From Aestuariivirga sp. (GTDB lineage Bacteria > Pseudomonadota > Alphaproteobacteria > Rhizobiales > Aestuariivirgaceae): a stretch of 64,000 nucleotides of DNA. The stretch is from positions 1-64,000 of the forward strand of contig JAUXUN010000082.1 in assembly GCA_030680855.1 (NCBI GenBank). Direction: 5' to 3'. Position numbers and translations under genes: made by a program. This document shows, one piece after another, positions 27,104 through 34,976 of this stretch (position 1 is its first letter; each line of letters begins with the position of its first letter). Under the pieces are notes generated by a model. That model made no database searches and had not been told where the DNA came from. It was given only the letters and a program-made list of their open reading frames with translations.

Positions 27104-27125
27104 TGAAACCTCGGGCGGGGTTTCA
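27104..27125. promoter_or_regulatory. Inverted repeat TGAAACC-N8-GGTTTCA before the STAS gene
   Basis: Perfect 7-bp arms (27104-27110 and 27119-27125) 36 bp before the STAS start codon used here. It may be an operator or a leader hairpin; nothing else identifies a binding protein. Confidence 0.35.
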
Positions 27126-27160
27126 ACGCGGGGTGGGTGCGCAAAGTGGCCGAAGAAGTA

Positions 27161-27499
27161 ATGAATGTCGATATCGTTGACTTGGACAATGGGATCACAA
27201 ATGTCCTGCTGTCCGGGCGTATGGATGTGCAGGGGGCCCTCGCTGTTGACAGGAATTTCAGCGCGATCGCCGATGCGAAGAAAAAAGTCGTGATCGACCT
27301 GTCCCAGGTCACATTCCTGGCCTCATTGGGAATCCGCACCCTGATCATGAGCTGCAAGACGCTGGCCAGCAAGGGTGGCAACATGGTGCTTCTTAATCCC
27401 CAGCCCAATGTGGAAAAAGTCCTGCGGACGAGTGGTGTGGATACGGTTATCCAGATCGTCCGGGACATGAATGCGGCGGCGGCAATTTTCAGCAAGTGA
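27161..27499 (+). CDS. STAS-domain anti-sigma factor antagonist (SpoIIAA/RsbV-like)
   Basis: Single STAS domain of 112 residues. The phosphorylation loop is in VVIDLSQVTFLASLGIRTLI near residue 58, with Ser at the position phosphorylated in RsbV/SpoIIAA. Family members bind the kinase RsbW when unphosphorylated, freeing the kinase's other partner. A GTG at 27137 in the same frame would add eight residues; the ATG is preferred because the domain begins immediately after it. Its stop overlaps the GTG start of the kinase gene by 3 bp. Confidence 0.85.
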   Translation: MNVDIVDLDNGITNVLLSGRMDVQGALAVDRNFSAIADAKKKVVIDLSQVTFLASLGIRTLIMSCKTLASKGGNMVLLNPQPNVEKVLRTSGVDTVIQIVRDMNAAAAIFSK

Positions 27500-27966
27500 A
27501 TGCTGCCCAAAAGGAGCACGCGCCTCAATCCAATACCTGGCGCAAGGCATTTGCCGGCACCGTTGCCGGCATCTCCGCTGCCGCGCAATGGGTAGATACG
27601 ATAGCGGCCGACCGGCAACTGCCAGAACAGCTGGTATTTGCGCTGCAGGTTTGTCTTGAGGAATTGCTGAGCAATATTGTCCGACATGGGGGAAGCGAAA
27701 GCAGCGGCGGTCTTTCCCGGGGAGCGATTCCCCCCGTGAATGTGGAAATCACGATCAGCCTCAGCAACCAGGGCATAAGCATGGCGGTTGAAGACGACGG
27801 AAAGCCGTTCGACATTGCAAGTGCCCCGGCGCACCGCATCGACCAGCCATTGAACGCGGTCGAGCCGGGCGGACTGGGCATTCAGCTCATCAGGAATTTC
27901 GCCAGTACGATTGCATATGAACGGGCAGGCCTTGGCAACCGCGTCGTCGTCGAATTTTTGCTATAA
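27496..27966 (+). CDS. RsbW/SpoIIAB-like serine kinase (GHKL ATPase)
   Basis: 156-residue HATPase_c_2 protein. N-box CLEELLSNIVRHGG near residue 54, G1-box MAVEDDGKPFD near 96, and G2-like GGLGIQLIRN near 127. Such kinases phosphorylate their STAS partner and sequester an anti-anti-sigma target or other output. The GTG start lies in the GTGA overlap with the STAS gene, so equal translation is likely. No sigma factor gene is adjacent, so the output could be something else. Confidence 0.85.
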   Translation: MNAAQKEHAPQSNTWRKAFAGTVAGISAAAQWVDTIAADRQLPEQLVFALQVCLEELLSNIVRHGGSESSGGLSRGAIPPVNVEITISLSNQGISMAVEDDGKPFDIASAPAHRIDQPLNAVEPGGLGIQLIRNFASTIAYERAGLGNRVVVEFLL

Positions 27967-27996
27967 TCAAAATGACCGACTAAGCTTAACTCCGCG

Positions 27997-29298
27997 ATGA
28001 GTAACACTGCTGAATTTGGCGCCTCCAAGCCGGACTACTTCCATGCTGAAGCTCTGGAAGTGGTGCTGAAATCGCTCCCTAAAATCCATCTCAACCCGGG
28101 CGAAATTCTGGTACAGCAGGGCGAGGCCAGCGAAGCTGCGTACTTTCTTGATCAGGGAACCGTGAGTGTCAATGCCGAAACACTCTTTGGTTCGGTGCCG
28201 TTGGCGACGGTTCACGCCCCCCAGCTTGTCGGTGAAATTGGCGTCCTTGCCGATCTCCCCCGCACTGCAACAATCAAGGCCGTAACGTCCTCGACTGTGT
28301 ATCGCATCAGCCGCTCCGAGCTTCATGAAATTGCCCGGAAAGCCCCGGATTTGCTGCTGTTCATCATTGGCCAGTTGGGACGCCAGCTCGATGCCGTGAA
28401 CCGCGCCGTCAGCCTCTACACCAACGCGCTGGCGGCCCTTGAGAAGCGCGAATTTGATTCGCGAATTCTGGAGCAGTTGGAAAATCCGCCGCCCCAGCTG
28501 GCGGAATTTTCCGCCGCCTTCCACCGTTTCTCCAGTCAGATTCTGGACAAGCGGCCCCAGCACGATGAACTGGCAAGTGCCGCCATCATCCAGCAGTCGT
28601 TCCTTCCGAAAGCCTCGAACCTGGCGGCAATCGAAGGGGTTCTTGAACTCCACGCCGAAATGCGCCCCGCACGCGAAGTGGGCGGCGATTTCTACGACTT
28701 CTTCATGCTGGACGCGGACCATCTCGCGATTGCAATCGGCGATATCTGCGGCAAGGGCATTGCGGCGAGCCTGTTCATGGCTGTGGTGGTCACCGTCCTG
28801 CGCACCGCCGCCCATGAGGAAAAGGACGTGGCCTCCACAATCGCACGGGCCAATGCCATTCTCTGCCGGAACAACGCGTCATCAATGTTCGCCACAACCT
28901 TTTATGCCGCCTTGAACTTGCGCAGCGGGGTTCTTGAATATTGCAACTGCGGCCACAACGCTCCCTTCCAAATTCTCTCCTCAGGAGAAACCCGCAGCTT
29001 CCCGGCCACCGGATTGCCGCTGGCGCTTTATGCGGACCGAATCCCGGCCATGGCCCGTATAACGCTCAACCATTCCGATACCCTTGTTCTCTTCACCGAT
29101 GGCGTTACCGAAGCCATGAATCTCTCCCAGGAAGAGCTTGGCGAGGTTGCATTCATCGAAACACTCGTCAGCTCACATGACAGGCCCGTGGCCGAAATTG
29201 TTTCACGGATTTTCTCGACCGTCGATTCCTTCGCCCAAGGAGCGGAGCAGACCGATGACATCACCTGCATCGCGATCCGGCGCCGGCCTTCCATTTGA
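27997..29298 (+). CDS. Cyclic-nucleotide-binding domain fused to PP2C/SpoIIE phosphatase
   Basis: 433 residues. Residues 15-130 form a cNMP-binding fold with a well-kept phosphate-binding cassette, VGEIGVLADLPRTAT, including the Arg that contacts cyclic phosphate. A helical linker (to about 200) is followed by a SpoIIE/RsbU phosphatase: MRPAREVGGDFYDFFMLD, AIAIGDICGKGIAASLFM, and VLFTDGVTEAMN with the metal Asp residues present, then EQTDDITCIAI. RsbU-type phosphatases dephosphorylate STAS antagonists. With the cyclase upstream this predicts cAMP-gated dephosphorylation of the STAS protein. Starts 30 bp after the kinase gene. Confidence 0.9.
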   Translation: MSNTAEFGASKPDYFHAEALEVVLKSLPKIHLNPGEILVQQGEASEAAYFLDQGTVSVNAETLFGSVPLATVHAPQLVGEIGVLADLPRTATIKAVTSSTVYRISRSELHEIARKAPDLLLFIIGQLGRQLDAVNRAVSLYTNALAALEKREFDSRILEQLENPPPQLAEFSAAFHRFSSQILDKRPQHDELASAAIIQQSFLPKASNLAAIEGVLELHAEMRPAREVGGDFYDFFMLDADHLAIAIGDICGKGIAASLFMAVVVTVLRTAAHEEKDVASTIARANAILCRNNASSMFATTFYAALNLRSGVLEYCNCGHNAPFQILSSGETRSFPATGLPLALYADRIPAMARITLNHSDTLVLFTDGVTEAMNLSQEELGEVAFIETLVSSHDRPVAEIVSRIFSTVDSFAQGAEQTDDITCIAIRRRPSI

Positions 29299-29370
29299 CG
29301 GTGCCCGGAGAAGTATGATTATGTTTGGCCGGACCCGCGCAGACCGCAACGTAAATCAGGGAATATTGAC

Positions 29371-30177
29371 ATGAGATGCCTCGTCGTTGCCGACCTGCAC
29401 TATTCCCTGCCCCAGTTTGACTGGGTGCTGAATGTGGCCGGGGACTATGATCTGGTCATCATCGCCGGTGACCATCTTGATTTGAGTTCGCTGGTCGATG
29501 GCCGGGCCCAGACCGTTGTCATTCGCAAATACATTGAGCTTATGCGCGAAAGGACGAAGGTTGTGGTTTGCTCGGGAAATCATGACCTCGATTCGCGGGA
29601 CCTGTCCGGCGAAAAAGTGGCGAAATGGCTCATTGACCTCAGCCAAAATGACGTTCCTTCAGATGGGGCATCATTCGTCTTTGAAAATACGCTTTTTAGT
29701 GTCTGCCCGTGGTGGGATGGCCCGCTTTCCCGCGACAGAATTGGCGCGCAACTGGCAGCCGATGCCCTGAAGCGCACCGGCCGCTGGTTCTGGGTGCACC
29801 ATGCGCCATCTGACAAATCTCCCACAAGCTGGACCGGAAGCAGGTTTTTAGGCGACAGTTCGCTTCTGGAGTGGGTCAACGAATACAAGCCGGACATGGT
29901 TTTCTCCGGCCACGTTCACCAGTCACCCTTCGTCAAGGACGGCTCATGGGTGGACCGGATTGGCGATACCTGGGTGTTTAATGTCGGATTCCAGTTTGGA
30001 GCACCCCCCGCCCACATCATTTTCGACACGGAGAAAGACGAGGCGGTTTGGCTTTCGGCCGCGGGATTTCAATCCATCCAGTTCAGCCAGCCGCTCGAGC
30101 GGCCCTTGCGGCGTCTTGCAACCCCTCCAGCCTGGGTCACATCGCAGGGTCCGGCAAGCGGTCCGAACCCGGCGTGA
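29371..30177 (+). CDS. Metallophosphoesterase, possible class III cyclic-nucleotide phosphodiesterase
   Basis: 268 residues with the calcineurin-like metal motifs: DLH (VADLHYS), GDH (IIAGDHLD), GNHD (VCSGNHDLD), a His in WVHHAP and GHVH (FSGHVH). The DxH-GD-GNHD-H-GHxH set is the class III PDE (CpdA/Icc) pattern, though many calcineurin-like enzymes with other substrates share it. Its place directly after a cyclase and a cNMP-binding phosphatase makes cAMP hydrolysis a reasonable guess. Its 3' end overlaps the convergent solo cNMP-like gene by 41 bp. Confidence 0.75.
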   Translation: MRCLVVADLHYSLPQFDWVLNVAGDYDLVIIAGDHLDLSSLVDGRAQTVVIRKYIELMRERTKVVVCSGNHDLDSRDLSGEKVAKWLIDLSQNDVPSDGASFVFENTLFSVCPWWDGPLSRDRIGAQLAADALKRTGRWFWVHHAPSDKSPTSWTGSRFLGDSSLLEWVNEYKPDMVFSGHVHQSPFVKDGSWVDRIGDTWVFNVGFQFGAPPAHIIFDTEKDEAVWLSAAGFQSIQFSQPLERPLRRLATPPAWVTSQGPASGPNPA

Positions 30178-30622
30178 ATTCCGCCTCCTGCTGGTGAATG
30201 AGGCTGGCAAGCACGTCGCTCACCATGCCCAGGTGATTGCCCTGCCCGGCATACTGGCGCTTCAAGTCAACAAGATAGGTTGTCGCTGAATTCAACCGCT
30301 GGGCCAGCAGGCGGGCGATGACGAAGGCGATCTGCGGGTCGGACCGCATAAACCCCGCCGCATCGGCATAGGCATAGACCGTTGCCTCCGTAAGGGCCCG
30401 GACCGTAGCCGTATGAGGCGAACCAAGAAGTACCGACATTTCACCAAAGACCGACCCCGGCTCGCTGACGACTGCCACCTGCGTATTGCCGCGAAGCACT
30501 TCGATCCGTCCCTCCGCAAGAACATAAATATAGCCAGACGTCTTTCCTTCGGGGAGGAGCACCGTTCCCGCCGGAACTTCTTTTCTTTTGGCGGGATCGC
30601 AAATTTCCAGAATCGATTGCAT
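30137..30622 (-). CDS. Solo cyclic-nucleotide-binding-fold protein with altered cassette
   Basis: 161 residues: one cNMP-binding fold (EVPAGTVLLPEGKTSGYIYV, then GSVFGEMSVLLGSPHTATVR) and a helical tail, with no DNA-binding or enzymatic domain. The cassette reads GEMSVLLGSPHTAT: the Arg that normally binds the cyclic phosphate is His, so classical cAMP binding is doubtful. AAAGGAT precedes the ATG, and a hairpin ACCCCG/CGGGGT lies in the leader (30634-30658). It faces the phosphodiesterase-like gene tail to tail with a 41-bp overlap. Confidence 0.8.
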   Translation of the reverse strand: MQSILEICDPAKRKEVPAGTVLLPEGKTSGYIYVLAEGRIEVLRGNTQVAVVSEPGSVFGEMSVLLGSPHTATVRALTEATVYAYADAAGFMRSDPQIAFVIARLLAQRLNSATTYLVDLKRQYAGQGNHLGMVSDVLASLIHQQEAEFTPGSDRLPDPAM

Positions 30623-30740
30623 TATATCCTTTCACCCCGCTTCACCGATGCACGGGGTTTAAAACAATAAGGATATCGAAAGCTTGCCTGACTTCAACCG
30701 TTAATTAGGCTTGTTACGAAACTGCACAAAAATTCAGCAT

Positions 30741-31055
30741 TCACTTCCTGAGAAGCTTGCTGGCAGTGCTTTCGGAAACTTCCCCCAAGCTGACCAGAAC
30801 ACGGGCTGCGAGTCTGCGGGCGTTTCTTGAATCTGCCGCGTAAACGATTTGCCGGCCCTGACGGTGTCCGTCTACCAGGCCGCAACGTGTCAGGGCGGCG
30901 ATATGCGACGACAGTGTATTCTGCCGCACCTGCAGGGCCTCTGCGATATCACCCGCCGCCATGCCATGCTGCCTGCTCGCAAGCAAACGCATCACTTTCC
31001 AGCGCGTTGGCTCGCCAAGGGCCCGAAGCGCCGAGACAGTCTCAAACTCATCCAT
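30741..31055 (-). CDS. ArsR-family transcriptional regulator
   Basis: 104-residue winged-helix repressor: LRALGEPTRWKVMRLLASRQ at the start, then DIAEALQVRQNTLSSHIAAL (recognition helix) and a wing with HRQGRQIVYAADS. No Cys pair of the ArsR metal site is visible (no ELCVCDL), so it is a non-metal or unknown-signal member. Divergent from the small gene at 31145 and thus a candidate regulator of it. Confidence 0.85.
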   Translation of the reverse strand: MDEFETVSALRALGEPTRWKVMRLLASRQHGMAAGDIAEALQVRQNTLSSHIAALTRCGLVDGHRQGRQIVYAADSRNARRLAARVLVSLGEVSESTASKLLRK

Positions 31056-31144
31056 GCATCGGGATTAATCGATATGAATGACAGCCGTGTGACAATTCAC
31101 TAAGTTTCCCGGTTTCTGAAAAATAAAATGGAGAGGGGACTAAT

Positions 31145-31507
31145 ATGGACGACAAGAAGCCTGCAAAAAAGGCGAATTCCACGGAATTCTCGGGGCGGCT
31201 CGACAGCATCAACGTGAGCGGCTCCGGAAACCACTTCCAATTTGAACTTGTGGGCAAGAGCGGCAGCAAGTCCTATCTGCTGGATTCCGCCAATCCATCC
31301 GGTTTTGCCACGTTGGCAGCCTTCGTCACGTCCGCCTACATGGCCGGCAAGAAGATCCACGTGCAAGGCACGGCAAATGGCGAGGGAATGCCCTTTGCAA
31401 GCAGCATCCGGATCGGCGCGAAGCCGAAGGCTCCCAAGGTCAAGAAGGCCAAGCCCGTAAAACGCGTCAAAGGGCCCGTGATTGAGGCGCAGCCGGCCGC
31501 CGCCTGA
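31145..31507 (+). CDS. Hypothetical small protein with lysine-rich C-terminal tail
   Basis: 120 residues, not recognised. The first 90 residues look like a small beta-rich fold (STEFSGRLDSINVSGSGN, then KIHVQGTANGEGMPFASSIR); the last 30 are a Lys/Pro/Ala-rich tail (KPKAPKVKKAKPVKR) as seen in nucleic-acid-binding or histone-like tails. GAGAGGGGAC precedes the ATG. Its 3' end overlaps the convergent btaB gene by 41 bp. Function unknown. Confidence 0.6.
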   Translation: MDDKKPAKKANSTEFSGRLDSINVSGSGNHFQFELVGKSGSKSYLLDSANPSGFATLAAFVTSAYMAGKKIHVQGTANGEGMPFASSIRIGAKPKAPKVKKAKPVKRVKGPVIEAQPAAA

Positions 31508-32156
31508 TCGTGGCAAGCCACGCGTACCCGCGGTAGGGCATTTCAAAATGAACAGACGCGCCAGGTATTTTGGCGAGTTCGCTTTTCAGTCCTGCGCGCG
31601 GCGACACGTGAAAAAGGCCAAGCCAGCGAAACAACAGGGCGCGAAAGCTCCGCGGCAAGCCTTCGCATTGGCCAAAGTCGACAATGTGGAGTTCGCCTTC
31701 GGCCGATAGCAGGCTGAAGGCATGGCGCAAGGCCATCTGCCATTCGGGAACCATCGACAGGGTGTAGGAAAAATAGATGCGGTCAAACCGGTTCTGGCCA
31801 AGGCTTGCCATGGGATCGAACGACGTTGCATCGGCACAGGCAACACACACCCGTTTTTCGAATCCCATGCGGCTCATGCTGCCAAGCGCCGTCTTCAGCA
31901 TCTCCTGTGAGATGTCGATGCCAAAAAGCTTCGCATCGCCATAGCGCTGCGCCGCCCCTATCAGGTTCCGGCCCGTGCCGCAGCCAATTTCCAGGATGGA
32001 CCCGCCAGAGGGCGGGGCCAGCCGGTCAAGCAACTGGTCCCGGCCCAACAGGTAATAGCGCCGGCTGGCATCATAGAAATGCCGCTGGAACCGGTACATC
32101 CGGTCCATGGCTTCGCCATGGCCGGGCAGGCTCTCAATGCGTGCGTTCATAGACAT
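31467..32156 (-). CDS. btaB: BtaB-type methyltransferase of betaine lipid (DGTS) synthesis
   Basis: SAM-dependent methyltransferase of 229 residues that would methylate diacylglyceryl-homoserine three times to DGTS. Motif I ILEIGCGTGRNLIGAAQRYG near residue 55, acidic LFGIDISQEM, and FDRIYFSYTLSMVPEW after motif II. The call over a generic methyltransferase rests on its overlap with btaA: btaB starts 23 bp inside the end of btaA (ATG at 32156, with ATG 32150 as an alternative). Betaine lipids replace phospholipids in phosphate-starved bacteria such as Rhodobacter and rhizobia. Confidence 0.85.
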   Translation of the reverse strand: MSMNARIESLPGHGEAMDRMYRFQRHFYDASRRYYLLGRDQLLDRLAPPSGGSILEIGCGTGRNLIGAAQRYGDAKLFGIDISQEMLKTALGSMSRMGFEKRVCVACADATSFDPMASLGQNRFDRIYFSYTLSMVPEWQMALRHAFSLLSAEGELHIVDFGQCEGLPRSFRALLFRWLGLFHVSPRAGLKSELAKIPGASVHFEMPYRGYAWLATIRRRPAAPQSRAL

Positions 32157-33372
32157 GAAAGCCGCCATAAATGGAAGACCGGTCGCGTTCCCCAAGCTCG
32201 CGCGAGCGCCCCTCGAGATAGTGCCAATGCTGCAAAACCTCAGCATGCACCCGGCCGGGAAGAATGGTCTCGGTTCCCGCCGTCCGGAAAATCACCCGGG
32301 CATCGGGCGTGGCCGCCCGCGATATGGCGCGCCACAGGGCGTTGAGTTGAATGTCGGTCATCCAGTCCTGCGCGTCGAGCAGCACAAACCGGTCAACGCT
32401 TCTGGCAGGCATGGCCTCGAGCGCATCAGTGAGCGATATCCGGTTGACTGAAACGCGGGCCCCGTTGGCCCGAAGCTGTGCAAAATTATCTTCACTCAGG
32501 TAAGGCGGCAAAGGTCCCGAAGCGCCCGGCGCATAGCTGCGGCCAAAGGCCTGCCAGGTAAAGTAATTCTCCCGGAGCGAAAATCCGCAGGTCAGCCTCT
32601 CAAGCCGTTTATGCAACACGTCCGCCATGCGCCCGCCGCCAGCCAGCGCTTCATACTGCGCCGGCGGAATACCAAGCCCGTACAGTGAAACCTTCTGGTT
32701 GGTGAGCCATTTGACCAAAGGTCTTTGGAACAACGGCGCTATTTGCGTGTCAAAGAATTGCCTCTGCTGCTCCAGCGAGCGGCAGGCAAGCAGCGCCTTG
32801 AGATCGCAGCCGTAAAGCTTCGCCATGACATGGCCCACACCGATAAAGCGGCCAAGCAAGCCTTTGCGGTAAATATTGTTCTGGAAATGCTTGACCCGCT
32901 TCCGCCCCAGCCAGCTTCGCCCTTCCCAGTATTTGCGCGTCTCGCCGTCGATCGTGGGGCGTAGATAGCGCCGGTAATCGCGGGTATTCTGCCGGTCATC
33001 CGCTTCGCCGAAAAACCGGTAGAATTCTTCCCAGCCGGGAAGCGCGGCCAACCCCGCAAGCTTGAGGCGCGTCAGCGCCACATGCGTGCGGTTGAGATCA
33101 ACGGCCGTAATGCGCGCCGGCGAGGCCGTGAGATAGCTCAACACATTGCATCCGCCCGAAGCAATCGTCACCACGTGATGATGCGGCCTGATCTCCATGG
33201 CGGCCATGTCAACCACAGGGTCTTCCCAGATCTGCGGATAGACAAGGCCCCGGAAGGCCAGGCTGAAAATCCGTTCCAAAACGCCTTCGAAGCTCAGCAT
33301 CCGGTTCCGGTGGACCGCATGGCCCACCAAATTGCCGCCGCGCGGGGTTTCCATGACCGTGTCGAATGCCAT
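32134..33372 (-). CDS. btaA: BtaA, SAM:diacylglycerol 3-amino-3-carboxypropyl transferase
   Basis: 412 residues; transfers the aminocarboxypropyl group of SAM to diacylglycerol, the first step of DGTS synthesis. Family features: LVYPQIWEDPVVDMAAM near residue 45, the nucleotide-binding IASGGCNVLSYL and ITAVDLNRTH, and the C-terminal RFVLLDAQDWM and VIFRTAGTE. AAAGGA lies 6 bp before the ATG at 33372, which decides this start over the upstream ATG at 33387. A Pho-box-like sequence in the right orientation lies at 33430-33447, predicting induction by phosphate starvation through PhoB. Confidence 0.92.
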   Translation of the reverse strand: MAFDTVMETPRGGNLVGHAVHRNRMLSFEGVLERIFSLAFRGLVYPQIWEDPVVDMAAMEIRPHHHVVTIASGGCNVLSYLTASPARITAVDLNRTHVALTRLKLAGLAALPGWEEFYRFFGEADDRQNTRDYRRYLRPTIDGETRKYWEGRSWLGRKRVKHFQNNIYRKGLLGRFIGVGHVMAKLYGCDLKALLACRSLEQQRQFFDTQIAPLFQRPLVKWLTNQKVSLYGLGIPPAQYEALAGGGRMADVLHKRLERLTCGFSLRENYFTWQAFGRSYAPGASGPLPPYLSEDNFAQLRANGARVSVNRISLTDALEAMPARSVDRFVLLDAQDWMTDIQLNALWRAISRAATPDARVIFRTAGTETILPGRVHAEVLQHWHYLEGRSRELGERDRSSIYGGFHVYERTH

Positions 33373-33429
33373 TGCGAATCCTTTCATGACCAGTCCGTCA
33401 AATTTTGACGACGTTCCTAGGCACGCTTT

Positions 33430-33447
33430 GTGACAGCCGTGTCACAG
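33430..33447 (-). promoter_or_regulatory. Pho box for btaAB
   Basis: On the minus strand CTGTGAC-ACGG-CTGTCAC: two 7-bp direct repeats 11 bp apart, close to the PhoB consensus CTGTCAT-N4-CTGTCAT. It ends about 57 bp upstream of the btaA start. Confidence 0.7.
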
Positions 33448-33461
33448 GGCCCATCCGCCAA

Positions 33462-33479
33462 CCGTCACACAGCCTTCAT
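33462..33479 (+). promoter_or_regulatory. Pho box for plcP
   Basis: On the plus strand CCGTCAC-ACAG-CCTTCAT, again the 7-4-7 PhoB pattern, 45 bp upstream of the plcP start and in the orientation of plcP. Weaker than the btaA copy, but the second half ends with TTCAT, as common in rhizobial Pho boxes. Confidence 0.6.
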
Positions 33480-33524
33480 CAATCTCGGAAAATAGAGACG
33501 TAACAATGCTGCACGGGTGAGTCG

Positions 33525-34358
33525 ATGAAAGCTGACGTGTTAACCATACGCCACTACCGGGCGATTTTTATCTCGGATGTCCACCTCGGCACGCGCCGCG
33601 CCCAAGCCGCGGCGCTGCTCGATTTTCTGCGTGAAACTGAGAGCAAAAGGCTCTATCTCGTAGGCGACATGATCGACGGCTGGTCCCTGCGCCAGAAATG
33701 GTATTGGGACCAGTTGCACAACGACGTGATCCAGAAAATCATGCGCAAGGCACGCAAGGGCACAAAGGTCATTTTCATTCCCGGAAACCACGACGAAAAT
33801 TTCCGTGATTTCACCGGGCATCGCTTTGGCCATGTCGCCGTGATGCGCGAGGCGGTTTACAAAAGCGCCTCCGGCCTCAGCTATCTCATTCTCCATGGCG
33901 ACAAGTTCGACAACGTCATCTACTTCGCTCCCTGGCTCGCCAAGCTTGGCGACTGGGCCTACGAGCGCCTGATGGACATGAATGGCGTGGTGAATGGCCT
34001 GCGCCGCCTGCTGGGCTTCGGCAAATGGTCGCTGTCCGCCTATATCAAGCACAAGGTCAAGAAGGCCGTGGAGTTCATTTCACGCTTTGAGGAAGCCGTG
34101 GTCCGTGAGGCCCATGCCCGCGGCTGCCAGGGCGTGATTTGCGGGCATATCCATACCCCGGACAACCGGATGATCGACGGCATCCACTATCTCAACGACG
34201 GCGACTGGGTAGAAAGCTGCACTGCCCTTGTCGAGCACTTCGACGGCCGTTTCGAGATTATTGATTGGAAAAAGAATAGGCCCGAAATAGTCAAGGAATT
34301 GGTGGAGGTGAACGCCATGCCGAAGCTTGAATCACCAGCTTTCATTCACCTTCGCTAG
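33525..34358 (+). CDS. plcP: PlcP-type phospholipase C (metallophosphoesterase)
   Basis: 277 residues of the metallophosphoesterase family often labelled UDP-2,3-diacylglucosamine diphosphatase. Metal motifs: [46 protein letters not shown] and ICGHIHTP. In Sinorhizobium PlcP cleaves phosphatidylcholine to diacylglycerol under phosphate starvation; diacylglycerol is then the acceptor for BtaA. Divergence from btaAB and the paired Pho boxes strongly favour PlcP over LpxH/LpxI roles. It overlaps the end of convergent ureG by 27 bp. Confidence 0.85.
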   Translation: MKADVLTIRHYRAIFISDVHLGTRRAQAAALLDFLRETESKRLYLVGDMIDGWSLRQKWYWDQLHNDVIQKIMRKARKGTKVIFIPGNHDENFRDFTGHRFGHVAVMREAVYKSASGLSYLILHGDKFDNVIYFAPWLAKLGDWAYERLMDMNGVVNGLRRLLGFGKWSLSAYIKHKVKKAVEFISRFEEAVVREAHARGCQGVICGHIHTPDNRMIDGIHYLNDGDWVESCTALVEHFDGRFEIIDWKKNRPEIVKELVEVNAMPKLESPAFIHLR

Positions 34359-34976
34359 CGCAGGCTTCTCCAGCCCGCCGGCCGCCTCGATAAAACTGAT
34401 GACTTCGGAAAGCCCCTTGCGGCGAAGCGTATCGGTGAAGACATAGGGTTTTCCGCTCCGAACCTTTTTCGTATCCTCCTCCATGACATCGAGCCGCGCG
34501 TTCACATGGGGCGCCAAATCCATCTTGTTGATGATGAGAAGATCAGAGCGGCTGATCGCCGGGCCGCCCTTGCGCGGAATTTTTTCGCCCTGGCACACGC
34601 TGATGACATAAAGCGTGATGTCGGCCAGATCCGGCGAGAACGTCGCCGCAAGATTGTCGCCTCCCGACTCGATGAAGATGATGTCGAGGTCCCGGTGCCG
34701 GGCGTTCATCTCGGCGATGGCCGAAAGATTGATCGAGGCATCCTCGCGGATGGCCGTGTGCGGGCAGCCCCCGGTTTCAACTCCCATGATGCGGTCTTCC
34801 GGCAGTGCCTGGACCCGGTTGAGGATCAACGCATCTTCCTTGGTGTAGATGTCATTGGTGATGACCGCCACCGAGTAGCTCTCGCGCATCGCCTTGCACA
34901 GCATCTCAATCAGCGTCGTCTTGCCGGACCCCACCGGCCCGCCAATGCCAATGCGCAGAGGTCCATGCCGGCTCAT
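34332..34976 (-). CDS. ureG: Urease accessory GTPase UreG
   Basis: 214 residues; GTP-dependent delivery of nickel to the urease active site. P-loop [20 protein letters not shown] near residue 8, the CPH metal motif in [17 protein letters not shown], and G-motifs NKMDLAPHV. The ATG overlaps the ureF stop by 4 bp. Last gene of ureDABCEFG. Confidence 0.95.
   Translation of the reverse strand: MSRHGPLRIGIGGPVGSGKTTLIEMLCKAMRESYSVAVITNDIYTKEDALILNRVQALPEDRIMGVETGGCPHTAIREDASINLSAIAEMNARHRDLDIIFIESGGDNLAATFSPDLADITLYVISVCQGEKIPRKGGPAISRSDLLIINKMDLAPHVNARLDVMEEDTKKVRSGKPYVFTDTLRRKGLSEVISFIEAAGGLEKPALAKVNESW

Noticed and set aside
30634-30658. Terminator hairpin ACCCCG/CGGGGT
   Set aside because: The stem is short with a long loop and is followed by a mixed TTTAAAAC, and it lies in the leader of the solo cNMP-fold gene rather than after a gene.
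33525-34358. UDP-2,3-diacylglucosamine diphosphatase (LpxH) annotation
   Set aside because: The fold fits, but divergence from btaAB and the Pho boxes fit PlcP better; lipid A genes are absent nearby.
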